Below the pieces are notes generated by a model. It did no database searches and had not been told where the DNA came from. It was given only the letters and a program-made list of their open reading frames with translations. A DNA stretch of 64,000 nucleotides from Maratus speciosus (Eukaryota; Arthropoda; Arachnida; Araneae; Salticidae): the NCBI GenBank assembly GCA_963932465.1, contig OZ010800.1, positions 34,288,852-34,352,851 on the forward strand, read 5' to 3'. The translations under genes were made by a program, and so were the position numbers. Positions 23,077 to 34,600 of this stretch are shown here, piece by piece (position 1 is the stretch's first letter; the number at the start of each line of letters is the position of its first letter).

Positions 23077-24260
23077 CCGTCCATAGCCAAATATATATTG
23101 CAATTCTTTTGAACAGCCCTGTATTTGATCTGTATGTTTATACTATATAAGTGGAAAATTTAGCTTAGCAAGTAAACGCGTAAAAGGTTGAAATTTCTCT
23201 TTCAGCAATATATATTAATAGATGGAAAAATACTTTAATACTTTTGTTCACCCTTGTAGCTTACCAAGTACCTTTACTGCACGCACTATTTAGCTAAAAT
23301 TTAATTCAAACTAAAACGCTCTTAAGACTACTGAAATCACATATCCAGAAATTATAGTCCATAGACGGCATGTATACAAATCTTTGCGTGACCCTGTATA
23401 TCATTTTATCTACATTCTAAAAACATTTCTTAATAAACTAAATGGAGTTCGGCGTAAAAATGCATAAATCATTTAAAAACTACCTTTAAGCAATTTGCGC
23501 TCATACCCAGTAACCCTTTCGAATTCTTTTGTGTAGCCCTGTATATGAATTATAGCTTTTATACACACCATATAGTATGCATAAATATAGGGAAACATAA
23601 AAGTGCATATCCTAATTAAAAATGCATTTCCATCAATCACCGCTAGTGTACAGTACATCTGACACGATATAGTATCTGAAATATTTTGTGCACCCCTCTA
23701 AATGCTATGCACTTCGTATTATAAATGAAATAACTTATATCAAACCTCATCGACGTATATCAAATTCAGTATATATGAAATAGTTTAACATAATAAAATA
23801 CGCCGCAAACAAATCCCCCCTCCCCTACATCATTATTTAATGGAATTCTTTTGTGTGGCCCTGTAAATGAATAATAACTATTCTTTGGACCGAATATTCT
23901 ACAGAATACATATTTTAGTGCACTCCATTAATGCATATCAATTTTGTTATGATTGGATGCGCGTAACATCATTAAAAGACATTTGAAACGATTTTTTCCC
24001 ATTGGCCGTAATGTAATGAAATACTTTTGACTGTAAATGAACTAAACATGCTACAAATTTCATTTGCAACAGCGTTCGTGCTATGGTAAACGTCAATAAC
24101 ATCCACAAATTTTAGAGCAATCCGAGTACATTTACGAGAATTAGAGCACGGCCAGACAAACCGAAATCATAAACACTTTTCAACTTTGTTGGAAAGCGTT
24201 AATGAACACTTTTCAACTTTGTTGGAAAGTGTTAAAAAGCGTGAAGTAATTTTTCGGCAG
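23077..24260. repeat. Diverged repeats with '(T/G)GNCCCTGTA' landmarks
   Basis: AATTCTTTTG(A/T)(A/G)(C/T)AGCCCTGTAT-like text recurs at about 23100, 23520 and 23848, with a weaker match at 23388, each followed by AT-rich text with TGCACTTC or ATATCAA. Copies are strongly diverged, so period and unit are uncertain. A short direct repeat, CACTTTTCAACTTTGTTGGA, occurs twice near 24175-24230. Confidence 0.4.
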
Positions 24261-24378
24261 ATAATGTTGTTCAATTATTTGAACAAATCGTTAATACTCG
24301 ATAAAAATAATATTAGATATATTAAATGTATTAAGTTTTAATAATCTGCAGAAATGTAAAAAAGAAATTTACTGCTAG

Positions 24379-24419
<41 letters not shown>

Positions 24420-25055
24420 AACCTTCTCACTGTTAACGCACAGTGGTCACAAATGTGGACGTTATTTTTTTGTGAATTTTTATTGTTTTTCCTTTTTTTT
24501 TCTTTTTTTTAGCTTTTTGAATTTCTATTAATGCAAAATGAATAAATCGTTTTATATGTTTTAACTTCTTTTTCGAAATTTTATTATTTAAAAACGAAAG
24601 AGTTTTAAAACTTTCTTTTCAATTTACCCGCAATACATTCAGAAATTCTTCTTTGATTAAACGCCATGCAAGAGGGCGCTACAGTACATTGTGTTTTCGA
24701 TCGCATACTTGAGGGATAAATGCTGCTCCGTCGGCCGACTCATCCCCCACTCCGACTTTCAACTTTTCTTAGACGGATGCTTCGGGTAAAAATTTGAGGC
24801 AGAAGCACCGCTGTTTGTTTACAATTGAAGCTTAATTGAGAAACGATTTTCCTTCTAAAGAACCACAACATAAGAATTTTTGACAGCTCATTTTATTTTA
24901 TTTTTTTTTTCGCAAATGACAATCAAATTATTTTTAAATAATTCTACTGAAAACAAAAATACATAGTAATTATCATTAAATTGAAAGCTGTTTAAACAAT
25001 AAAATAATTTCACTTTTTTGTTTTAAAATTTGAAACAAACATTCAAAACCTAAAA
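24261..25055 (+). promoter_or_regulatory. Upstream region of the membrane-protein exon
   Basis: Holds a T tract (24380-24415) and a GC-richer patch (about 24660-24830, for example CTCCGTCGGCCGACTCATCC), then AT-rich DNA up to the start codon at 25056. The patch could be the promoter or 5' UTR of the following gene. No TATA box or initiator is placed with confidence. Confidence 0.2.
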
Positions 25056-25511
25056 ATGTACATAATAGAAAGTGTTGCACGTTTAGTATTACTCTTTGCA
25101 AAAGCAATCTATATTGTTTTCATTGAAGCTATTAACATATTACACGCGCACTACGCCATCGTTTCTGCAATCTGGATTGCACTGTCGTTTATAATGAATG
25201 TTCTTTGCATCGTCAAGGTTAATTTAAAGAAACATTTAATTCTTCCTGTTGTCAATTTAATGATCGTAAACTTGATCTTGATTGCCACTTTCATTGAAAA
25301 TGAGTGGCTGTGCAGCGTTAAAGTAGTATTCACTGGAGCGGACGTGGAGTGGAAATTGCTGGTTTGGATCCAGACGGCATGCGCCATGATCTGTACTGGA
25401 CTTATTATTTATATATTGAACATCTTTCGACATCCTGATATTTTTCAGAGTAAAATCAACAAACATGTTCTGATGATTTCTGTCATAAGCCAAATCGTAA
25501 CATTCCCACAG
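25056..25511 (+). CDS. Multi-pass membrane protein, exon 1 (GPCR-like)
   Basis: An open frame of 152 codons starts at an ATG in AAAAATG context and ends exactly at a strong donor, CCACAG|GTAAGA, in phase 0. Hydrophobic helices lie at about residues 6-27, 36-58, 65-85, 104-127 and 144-152, the last continuing into the next exon. Several details recall rhodopsin-like GPCRs: an Asn in helix 'MNVLCIV' as in the TM1 GN..V pattern, and NLMIVNL in the next helix, aligning with the TM2 NLA..DL motif but with Asn for Asp. An Arg in NIFRHPD sits 53 residues further on, close to the usual spacing to the DRY arginine. The DRY motif itself and the TM3 cysteine are missing, so it is divergent or not a GPCR. 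It would join the exon at 57549 (acceptor TTTTATAG, same phase). The encoded protein acts in a membrane; ligand unknown. Confidence is higher for 'real exon' than for 'GPCR'. Confidence 0.6.
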
Positions 25512-25606
25512 GTAAGATTCAAATGATTTATTTGTTTTTTCTCCATTAAGTGAAAATTTGCAATCTTTATAGAAATAAATTTTACAACATATTTATAACT
25601 ACTTAA

Positions 25607-26324
25607 GGGGGTAGAATACCTTTGAACACGTCGAAAAAGGAAAAAATATCACTATGTTCTAAGCTTGAAAATTTATGTAATAAGTCAAAAATAAAAATCA
25701 AACTTCATTTAAATATAATGCTCATGTTAAATTTATATTAAAAATATATATATATACTTGTAAATTCCTAAAAAAATATAATGATAAGTTTAAAAATATA
25801 TGATAATAAGAGTAAAAAAAAACCTTGCGTGCATGATAAAATCCGAAAATATGCATATAAAGCGAAACTTTTGGTGAAAATAAATACATAATACTGTTAC
25901 CTTTATACTAAAACGAGAGTATTCGTAAAAAATATTGACTGAATTAAAAAATTTACAAAAAAATAAAATTTTTCACTTTTTTAAGATATTTTCAAAGTAA
26001 AAAGCAAAAAATAAAATAAAATCTTAACTTTTTCTGGTTTTAAGTTGTAGATAATACAGTAATGAATATGTGGTGAAAAGTTTTTTTGATTGCCATGCCT
26101 AGTTTTTCAGTAACACTGCGCGCAGTATCAAAATTCATCGTTTTTAGTTAACGCAAAGCAAAGTTTAATTATCCTATTTAGTCTTAATAAAATAGCCATA
26201 ATTAGTAAACTAATGGGAATTTTTGAATGCGGTTTTTTGCATATTGTTCAGAAATGATTACGGAATCAAAATATGTATTTAAAAAATTTCGAAAATTTTG
26301 CAGGTTTAAGGGTATTCTACCGCC
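25607..26324. mobile_element. TTAA-type MITE, GGGGGTAGAATACC ends
   Basis: The 718-bp element has inverted ends GGGGGTAGAATACC and GGGTATTCTACCGCC, each abutting TTAA (25603-25606, 26325-26328). No coding capacity. TTAA targeting points to the piggyBac/Kolobok classes; the G-rich tips differ from the CCC tips of the 14387 element, so this is a different family. Confidence 0.8.
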
Positions 26325-26429
26325 TTAAAAGGTGACATATAAAAAAGTTAGTAGTTATAATTATTAAATAGTTACATACATTAGTTTAAGTAGTTATAAG
26401 TATGTTGTAAAGTTTATTAATAACAAGGT

Positions 26430-27120
26430 GAAAAATCGACTTTACGACATTAGTTTTTAATACAGTGTTTTGACTTTATAGAAATATTTGAGTTAAATGT
26501 ATTTCTAGATTTTGCTTTATACTCACTTCCAGTATCAAATTACTATTATTATAGCACCGATAACGCGCCACACATTCACTGGTACATACGAGCACGCACA
26601 CATACACGCACGCACACACACACGCTCACACTCACACGCATACATAAGTATGTGTATATGTATATATATATTCATTGAAATTTTAAATGAATTAGAATAA
26701 GTTATTTTCTCTTTCAAGTTTCATTAAATTTCAACGTAATGTATTTTTTTTTTAATTCATTCATAAAATAAAAGTAAATATTCAAATTTATATAGCTTAG
26801 TAACTACTTCTATTGCGCTTCCCTCCAATATGTAAAATTTTAAAAATGTATCTGTATAAAAGTATTTAGGATAAAATAATTTTTTTGTATTCTGAATTTT
26901 ATTCACTTTCAGTACCAAATTTTTATCATTACTCTAGCACTGATATACGCAGAGAGACAAACACACAGACATATATATATATATTTTAATAAAATTTTAA
27001 ATGAATTGGAAGCATCAATTTCTTTCTTAACCGCTTTATTCAATTTCAACTAAATGTATTTTTAATTCATTTCGAAAATAAAAATAAATATTTGACTTTA
27101 CATAGTTTACTAACAACGTG
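26430..27120 (+). repeat. Tandem duplication of a CA/TA-containing block
   Basis: The block with ACTCACTTCCAGTATCAAAT, a CA-rich microsatellite, a (TA)n run, AAATGAATTAGAA and TTTAATTCATT (about 26500-26810) is repeated in diverged form at about 26890-27115. The peptides from the CA tract (26512-26717) are microsatellite artefacts. Confidence 0.6.
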
Positions 27121-27502
27121 TATTATTTTTTCTACAAAGGGGTCCTAAAAAGGTTGAAGAATGCTTTACTTTTTATTTCTCGGGTATAAATATGCAATGT
27201 AAATAACAAGAGTATTAAAACAAGACAGAAAATATCGTTACATTAATGAAGTAACCTTCACATTAATTAAAAAAAGTAACCCTTTAAAGTTTTTTTATGA
27301 CTCTTAAAAAAAATTGTTTGCTGAGAAAATTTTTTGTTTCGTTCCTGTAAGATCATTACAAAAAATGTCAGTATGTTTACAATTGAATGAATTATGCTTA
27401 AACAAATTGTGACCATTATGAACAGAGACTAAATGTCAAATTTAAAACGTAAATTTGTGAAATGTTGGAAAAAAAAAGAAACACAAATGACAACAGATTC
27501 AA
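27121..27502. other. Unassigned AT-rich stretch
   Basis: No gene or clear repeat. Confidence 0.4.
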
Positions 27503-27506
27503 TATA

Positions 27507-28172
27507 GGGTCATTCCATGCAAAATGAGCAAATCAGCTGTGGCAGACATGTCACAGATTTTAATGAAAATGAGTCTATAAGTAGATCATATCTATTTATG
27601 AGTAAATGTAAAATAATAGATTTCAGGATTGTTTATTTAAGTATTAAAAATTACATTAAAAGTGGATGCAAAATCGAGGTATTGTCTACATGCTTAAAAT
27701 TTCAAATCTGATTATTAACATTGGGAATAGAAAGACTATATTAAAAATTATTTACAATTAGGATGAATAATAATTAACAGATTGGCGTAAGTTAGTATTT
27801 GTATTTTTATTCCGTAATGAGAAAAAAATATTTTTCAAAAAATTTGAGGTAAAAATGCAATATTTCTATTGCTCATTTAAGCATGAAGGAAAGCTTTCAC
27901 AATTTAACTTTTTTTGCGTTATAGCTAAAAGTATATATTTTAAAAATCGGAAGTTTCATTCTTGCCTTTTTATTCCTTAATGAGAAAAAAAATAAATAGT
28001 AAAAAATGTTGAGGGTAAAATGCAATATTTCTATCACTTCTTTTTAAGTGAAGGAAAGCTTCATTAAACTTTTAAATTATTTCATATTATAGATATATAT
28101 TTTAAATATAGAAACTTTTATCCTTGCTTTCAGTTTATTTTTGGCTATTATTATATTTATTTTAAACTACAG

Positions 28173-28258
<86 letters not shown>

Positions 28259-29104
28259 CGTTGAACAAAAAAATTATATATTTATCCTCTAAATCCATAG
28301 ATGGCAGCACTGCATCTTTTTTCCCTTTGAAATCGTGCAATACTGTAAAGAAAACGCGCGCGTATTCAAAGAAGAAAGCTCTTGGAATGCAGCAAATATT
28401 ACTTTTTTAACCAAATTTTGTGACGTTAGGAATCAAAAGGCAATCTTGAATTTTTTTTTAGCATATCATGGACTTATTGATCTTTATGTCTGTGCAATAA
28501 TTGGAATGTTTGACCTTTCCTTCGTTATTTTTTTTACCTATCAATAAGAGGAAAGATTACGATTTTGTCATTTTTTTAAGTTTCTATTTTTTTTTAAAGT
28601 GATGGAAATACATGGCAACTTAAAAACTTTAGCAATTCGATCTTAATATGTAACACTACATCAGGCATCAATTTCAGAGATGATTTTGATTTCCTTTACT
28701 TTTTATAACGTTTTTAATTTTCTCAAAATTTACAAATTTTCAGTTTTTACAAGAAATTTAAGATTAATCATGACGTTACCAAATTATTATTACTAAATAA
28801 ATAGGAAGATAATTTTTCAGAGATTACAATATTACAAAGAGATTTAATTTATCTTTAATAGTTTTCAAGATACGGAACTTCAAACTGGCAACTTTGAACG
28901 ATTGTACACATGCCATTCTATGTCAAAAAAATTTTTAATTGTCCAGAACTTCCAATTTTTATTATTTTTATTTTTTTTTTGTCGAAATATTTTGCAGAGC
29001 TCTATTTGAATATGAATTGAATCTGTGTATCAAATTTTATTAAAATCGGTTACTATGTAGCCACGACTTTTTTAAATTTTTGCTCATTTTGTATGGAATG
29101 ACCC
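27507..29104. mobile_element. 1.6-kb element with GGGTCATTCCATGCAAAATG ends
   Basis: Terminal inverted repeats of about 25 bp, GGGTCATTCCATGCAAAATG at left and the near-complement CATTTTGTATGGAATGACCC at right, are flanked on both sides by TATA (27503-27506, 29105-29108), so the TSD is TA or TATA. Inside are two diverged tandem copies of a ~150-bp block (CGTAATGAGAAAAAAATA… and CTTAATGAGAAAAAAAAT…, near 27810 and 27975) and a long (TA)n run (28169-28257). The frames at 28141-28547 are not recognisable proteins. Confidence 0.75.
28169..28257. repeat. (TA)n microsatellite
   Basis: About 88 bp of uninterrupted TA dinucleotides inside the 27507-29104 element. Confidence 0.95.
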
Positions 29105-29265
29105 TATACCTTACACAAAAAATAACAGATGCTTCCAAAATTGTTAGTATCCAAAATATTTACTGAATAAATATTGGAGAATATGAGCGGGGATGTTGTG
29201 GGAGTATACAAAGTATACGTCGTAAGACTTCTGTATGATTAAAAATACATTAATAATAATTGTAT

Positions 29266-30290
29266 TAATAATATTAATTAATAATATAATTAAAATAAAT
29301 TTTTATAGTGTTTGATTTGCAGTAAGAAACTAATCAATGCGTTGAAAAATAAATAATGTGCTGTTTTGAAAAGTCAAACAATCTTTCTAATTATTATTTG
29401 CTGTTTTCATTTGTATCTCTCTTTTCTTCATTGAAAGAGAAAAAAACACCCCCGTTTCATTTGGCGAAAATGTGAAACAATTTTCTGCTTAGTTCACAAC
29501 GCCAAATAAATTGCAACCTTTTTAAGTGGATTGGACAGAAACACGACTTCCAAAGTATATCGAATTGACGAAAGGAGTGTTAGTTTTCTGTGCAATTATC
29601 TCCCCAAACAGCAGTCATAAAAATGTCAACGCGCTTGGCGTCCTGTTTCTGTCATGCAACTTCTTCTCCTTCTCCTGCAAAAGCCATTATACATCAAAAG
29701 CGCAGACTGGTGAGAACAATAAAGCCAGCTGTTGACCGAAACTAGTAGGAACGTCCGTTCGCAGTTTCTAGTTTCTTTCACACCATCTAGTTTCTTGCGG
29801 TCACATTTCGGCGTGTTTGTCGGGGCGTTTGATTTATATAATGGGTTTTGCAGGACAAGGATAGGGAGTTGCATGACGAAATTGGACGCTCAACTTTGTT
29901 GACAGTTTTATGACTAGTGTTTGGGGAGATAATTGCCCAGAAAACTCTCACTCCTTTTGTTAGTTCGATATACTTTGGAAGTTGTCTCCTTTCCAATCCA
30001 CTTAAAAAGGTTGCAATTTATTTGGGGATGTGAAAAAAGCAGAAAATAAATTTACATTTTTGCCAAGTGCGAAATGTAGGTGTCTTGTTGATCTTTCAAT
30101 GCTAAAAGAGAGAGAGATATATACATAAATAAAGAAAAGAAAAAAAGAGTAAAGCGCTATAACAGTTAGACAGATTGTTTGATTTTTGAAAACAGTGCAT
30201 TATTTATTTTTCATCGCATTAATTAGTTTCTTATTTGCAAAGCAAGCAGTATAAACATTTATTTTAATTATCAACGATTATTAATATTTC
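29266..30290. repeat. 1-kb palindrome with 100-bp loop
   Basis: The outer sequence TAATTAAAATAAATTTTTAT (29287) matches the reverse complement of the right end (about 30270), and the pairing continues inward: GCAGTAAGAAACTAATCAAT / ATTAATTAGTTTCTTATTTG, then CAAATAAATTGCAACCTTTT (29507) against its complement near 30005. The best-preserved inner arms are 29506-29710 and 29815-30025. The loop (about 29715-29815) contains two copies of (A/G)AAACTAG. The frames 29526-29996 on opposite strands share peptides because of the palindrome, not because they are genes. Confidence 0.8.
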
Positions 30291-30845
30291 GTAAAATTTA
30301 CACCATAATTTTATTACTATATTCTATCATGGATATAGTTTAGGAATTTCTTTTCATATGTAATTTTACTGTTTATAATTGCTAAGCGATTAAAATTGAC
30401 AATTTTTGTTATATGTTTAATTTTTAACTTTGTAGAAAAGTCCCCCCCCCTCCCCAGAACTTTCTATTATTTTTAAAAATATGCTTTCATAAATTTCTTA
30501 AGGGGGTTCTCAAATTCCCTTGTCAATAATGCGAAATTTTCTGAGACATTTTCCGATTCTTTTTTAAACGTAAATGTAGAAAACTGGCAGTTGAAGCGAT
30601 TTGAAATCGAATGGCGTTTTCCTTTTTTTAAATAAATAAATTACGTGTAGAGTTTTAAACGATTCTGGTCCCGTGATGACAAGTTTTTTTTTCTTCCTGT
30701 CACACCTAGAAATTCGGTCCAACTCGAACAGTATTTTCAAAAAGATCTCCTTCTTTACCAAAAAATTCCTTCTTTACCAGTTTTCTTTACCAAAAAATGG
30801 AAAACGTCTTTCGATTAGATTATTTCATAATCACAACACCTGCAC
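30291..30845. other. Unassigned AT-rich stretch
   Basis: A C-rich run lies at about 30442-30456. No gene recognised. Confidence 0.4.
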
Positions 30846-30849
30846 ATTT

Positions 30850-31080
30850 CAGGCGTTTCCGAACAAAAATGAATTTAAAAATCTGTCAAAAAGTAATCAG
30901 TATTTTGCTTTAATCAGTATTTTTAATAAAGGATTTGTTAAGTAGTACGTTTTTATGAGCATAAATTTTAGAAAACTGTTTTTTAAGAGAAAATTTGATT
31001 AAAATTTTGTTATGAAATTAGTGTATTCAGTAATTATATATTTTTTTTGGTTTTCTTGTTTTGTGTGTGCGCGCGAGTTC
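30850..31080 (+). repeat. Repeat segment, uninterrupted relative of 33.5/34.4 kb
   Basis: TTCCGAACAAAAATG, AAAATCTGTCAAAAA, TAATCAGTATTTTTA, then AAGTAGTACGTTTTTATGAG and a TG-rich run recur in order at 33487-33552 and 34391-34600. There the two halves are separated by about 840 bp. Confidence 0.65.
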
Positions 31081-32370
31081 TATATTTAAATTTTATTGCT
31101 GTAATGAAAATGTCCTATTCCTAAAAACAGAAGTAAATTCTTTTCTCTTTTTTGTAAAAAAAAAGAGTAATTATTTCTACCCTCCCCCCTCCCACCCACC
31201 CACAACCATTAACTTTTTTTCTCTTCCAATGTAAATGACATAAACAACAAAAACAAAAAAACAGCATTGTCGGATATTCCATGACACTTTTTTCATAATT
31301 TTATTTGTTCTTTGCATCGAATATCCAGACAAATCTTCATCATGAATTTTGAAAAACAAATAATACCACAAGATATTATATTCAGTTACATTTTGTTTGG
31401 GTCCGCATGGCACAGGAAAAAAAAAAGATTTAAAAACTGATGAAATATAAAAAAATAATATTGACCACACCCATATCAGCAAAGCTTTAGAAGCAAAAAT
31501 CTTTGAATTTTATAATGAATGCATATGAATAACTGAATTTTCTATACTAGTATTTTACAATCTCTTTTGGATAAAGTGTTTTACAAGCCTTTAGAAATCA
31601 GTTTGAAAGGAATACTACTGTTATTGATGGAATTCAGAAAGCAATATTTCATCTGAATCTGAAGCTTTTTCACGGTCAGTGATAGTAGAATAGAGAAACC
31701 GTGGGATATAAAGTCGAACCTCGCTTTCTGTTTAAAGTCCTTTTCCAGAATTACTAGAAAATAGAACTTGTGTCTTTCTGTCATAGTTTTACACAGGATA
31801 AAATTTGTGGCTTTTGTAGATTTCTACCAGTGATTGGATATAAATAAATAAATAAATAAATATTTTTTATAAACAGGTTATATATGTATATTACAAAATT
31901 TAAATTTCTGCGCCACGTTTAAAGTATTTTATGTAAATTTTCCTTTTTCAGTAATATTCCGTATATTATACCGGCTTATTAAATTAAAACCCTAGTCTAT
32001 TAATCTCTAAGATCTTAATTCATATTTATTCCAAATTGCGTAAATCTAAAAATGGCTCGATTATTTATATTTCTTTAATAAAACGTTTATTATTTAAAAT
32101 CCTATTAAATTCCGCTATTAAATCCCGGTATATCATATTCCCCTTAAATCTTTATTTAACTGCTAAAATATTATTCTGTCTTAAAGAAAAAACCTACTTA
32201 TTTCAATTTAGTCTTTTATTTAAAATATCCAGGTGTAATTAAAATATTTCAAAGATTAAAACTTCGCAGACATAAATTCATTTCTTTTATCGTCTGAAGA
32301 GGGAAAAAAGGGTTATTTTTGCATAATCTCGACTACAGATTTTAACATTTGTTTATGCTTTAGATAGCTG
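31081..32370. other. AT-rich stretch, no gene seen
   Basis: All open frames are short with no recognisable motif. A TAAA microsatellite lies at about 31843-31860. A C-rich run lies at about 31180-31200. Confidence 0.45.
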
Positions 32371-32379
32371 GTGCGAGGA

Positions 32380-32900
32380 TATAAGAATTTTCTAGAACAA
32401 TCTTTTCAGCAGAGTATAAATACGGATGGCGGGAACCAGAGAGCAGCATAGAGCATATAGCATATAGTAGAGGAGCTGCGAGTTTAGAAGCTTTTTAGTT
32501 TTTAGCATGTAGAGGTGAACGTGGTGGATTGCAGTCGTAGCAAACTGGATATTCAATGTGATTGCTCGATGGAGGTAGTAAAATGTTGGATGAATACTGT
32601 TTATTATGTGAGTAGAATGAGGAAGCAACGGTATCGTAATGGGTGATAGATGTTAGATGTTAACGGATTAAAGACTAGAACGCAGTCAAGAGATGGAGGG
32701 TTTTTAAACTAATTGTGACAGGCAGAATAGACTTTATTCTTTTTACCATGGCAGGGGTGAGCATCTTCCCTAGATTCAATCGTGAGTGTGGAAATAAAGT
32801 GAATAATGTTTCAAGCGACTGCCTTATGTTAATTCTTCATTTTTCTTTATTATTTTAAACCCAGTTGGCTGCCACCTGTGTTGTGTAGGAATGGAAACCC
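32380..32900 (+). promoter_or_regulatory. Promoter-like block, possible solo LTR fragment
   Basis: A TATA-type motif (GTATAAATACGG, about 32415) is followed by a less AT-rich transcript-like region with several GAGAGCAGCATAGAGCATAT-style runs. About 380 bp further on is GGAAATAAAGTG (32790), a polyadenylation-type signal. TATA box then AATAAA at this spacing is what a retrotransposon LTR looks like. No matching second LTR or TG...CA ends were found, so a host promoter is equally possible. Confidence 0.25.
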
Positions 32901-33229
32901 TCATTTTTTTTCGACAATACCAACTACTTGCCGTCAAAATGTCACATATATATATATACAACGATCACAAAACGCCGTCATAAAAGAATATTTTGGATTA
33001 ATATTTACTTCTATGCAAGAATACATTTTTAAACGACAAGATTTATCTTGAAAATTTTTTAAATGTTATTAACAATTTTTTACTGTACCTACCTTTTATA
33101 TTGGCTCTATAAAAAGAGTTTGAAATGGGGGTTAAGCTCGATTCTTTACTAGCATTCGGTAGACGGCCTCAAAGTGGAAATTTTATATTTATTCACAAAA
33201 TGAAATGGGGGAAAAAATCCTATTTGAGA

Positions 33230-33551
33230 ATAACAAGGCTAATTAACAAAAATTTTTTTTTCGAAATTCATTATTAATAATCATTTTATACTTCTACGAA
33301 AATAAGTACCTTCAGCCATAGGTACCATTGCTGAAGGCCCGCAAATCGAAATATGTGTGTAACGGGAAAATGCGGTTTTCTCAAAAACTATGTGACTTAC
33401 GGTAATCGCTAAAGTTTTCCTGCAAAGTTTAAATTAATGTCTACTAACCCCTAATTTTTGCAGAAGTCAATTTGCCGCATGCAATTCCGAACAAAAATGT
33501 TTTTAAAATCTGTCAAAAATAGCCCCTTCTGATGACAGCCTTAATCAGTAT
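33230..33551 (+). repeat. CGGAACCC-family repeat, partial copy C
   Basis: TTTTATACTTCTACGA, TGAAGGCCCGCAAATCGAAA, TGTGTAACGGGAAAATGCG and CAAAAACTATGTGACTTACG match copies at about 12746-12900 and 42290-42450. The copy lacks the GGTTCCG tail. Confidence 0.65.
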
Positions 33552-33552
33552 T

Positions 33553-34389
33553 TTTACCCGACTGAAAAGAAGGGTTATGTGTTTCACGCGTATCTGTGTA
33601 TGTGGATTTATTTATACCCTCGAAACATCCCAACAGCTGGATGGATTTTAATGAATGAGGTCTCTATCAATTCGTCTTAACGGCCCGATGGTTATAGGCT
33701 AGGTTTTGTTTTTATAAATACAAAATGGCGATAGAGACGAAAATACGCACCCTATTGAGTGGCATATCATTGGATAGGTCTTTCAAAATGAAGACGATGT
33801 TTCATTGACTATTTTACAGTCAGAAGCTCCGTTAAAATATTATACAACCTAGAAGTTGTGTATGAAGGATCTCTATCTAGCTTTACTGCAACTCTAACTA
33901 TCATAGACATCTATAGACCTCATCAAAACAGTGTTTATAGATTTGAACTAACAATTAAACACAACTTAAAAGTCATCAATAAAAAAATAGGTAAGTAATA
34001 TAAACAAGTAATATAATTAAAAAAAAATTAAGTCAATTCCTACTTAGGTCAATAAGAGAATTTTTTTTGTCCCATTCTTCTTTCCTCTGAGTGGCGCTTA
34101 AAATGCCTTGATCAAGAAGAGGGCTCTCTCGATTATTGAAAATTAATTAATTTAATTTAATTAATGAATTAATATTTGAAAAAAGAATGGATTAACACAA
34201 GTGTCATCCACTACAAGTTTGAAAAAATGTATTTGAGCTTGATTGGATGAATATTAAGTATTTAATTAACGATTGAAAATTGAACAAGATATATATAGCG
34301 AAAGTGTGAGCTAATAGTAGGAATTGAAAAAAAATAGTTTCACATTGATGAGAAATAATTAATTAGTTCGCTTTTTACGCAGTCGGGTT
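33553..34389. mobile_element. Probable element with CCCGACTG ends
   Basis: CCCGACTGAAAAGAAGGGTT (33553) and the inverted CGCAGTCGGG (to about 34389) bound about 840 bp. The outer flanks together match the repeat segment at 30850-31080, where no element is present, so this looks like an insertion. T-rich flanks obscure the TSD. No coding capacity. Sequence of the type 'ACCCGACTG…AAGGAGGGTTATG' is familiar from arthropod repeats. Confidence 0.55.
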
Positions 34390-34561
34390 TTTTTATTTTT
34401 TAAATTTAATTGTTTATTAATAAATATTTTTTAAGTAGTACGTTTTTATGAGCATAAATTTTTAAAAAAAGGTTTTTTTAAGAGAAAATTTATGATTAAA
34501 TTTTTGTTATGAAACTAGTATATTCAATAATTATAAATTATTACACGTAAGTAATTGCTTT

Positions 34562-34600
34562 TGTGTGTGTGTGTGTGTGTGTGCCGTGTGTGTGTGTGAA
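34562..34600. repeat. (TG)n microsatellite
   Basis: TG dinucleotides interrupted by one CCG step. The frame that starts here (34565-34756) is an artefact of it. Confidence 0.85.

Noticed and set aside
25151..25493. Two - strand frames opposite exon 1
   Set aside because: Shadows of the + strand membrane-protein exon, with no hydrophobic pattern or splice signals of their own.
26512..26717. His/Thr-rich and Cys/Val-rich frames on opposite strands
   Set aside because: Translation of a CA microsatellite.
29526..29996. Related frames on both strands sharing ELTKGV and ISPNSSHK
   Set aside because: They are mirror images of one another through the palindrome, with no domain match.
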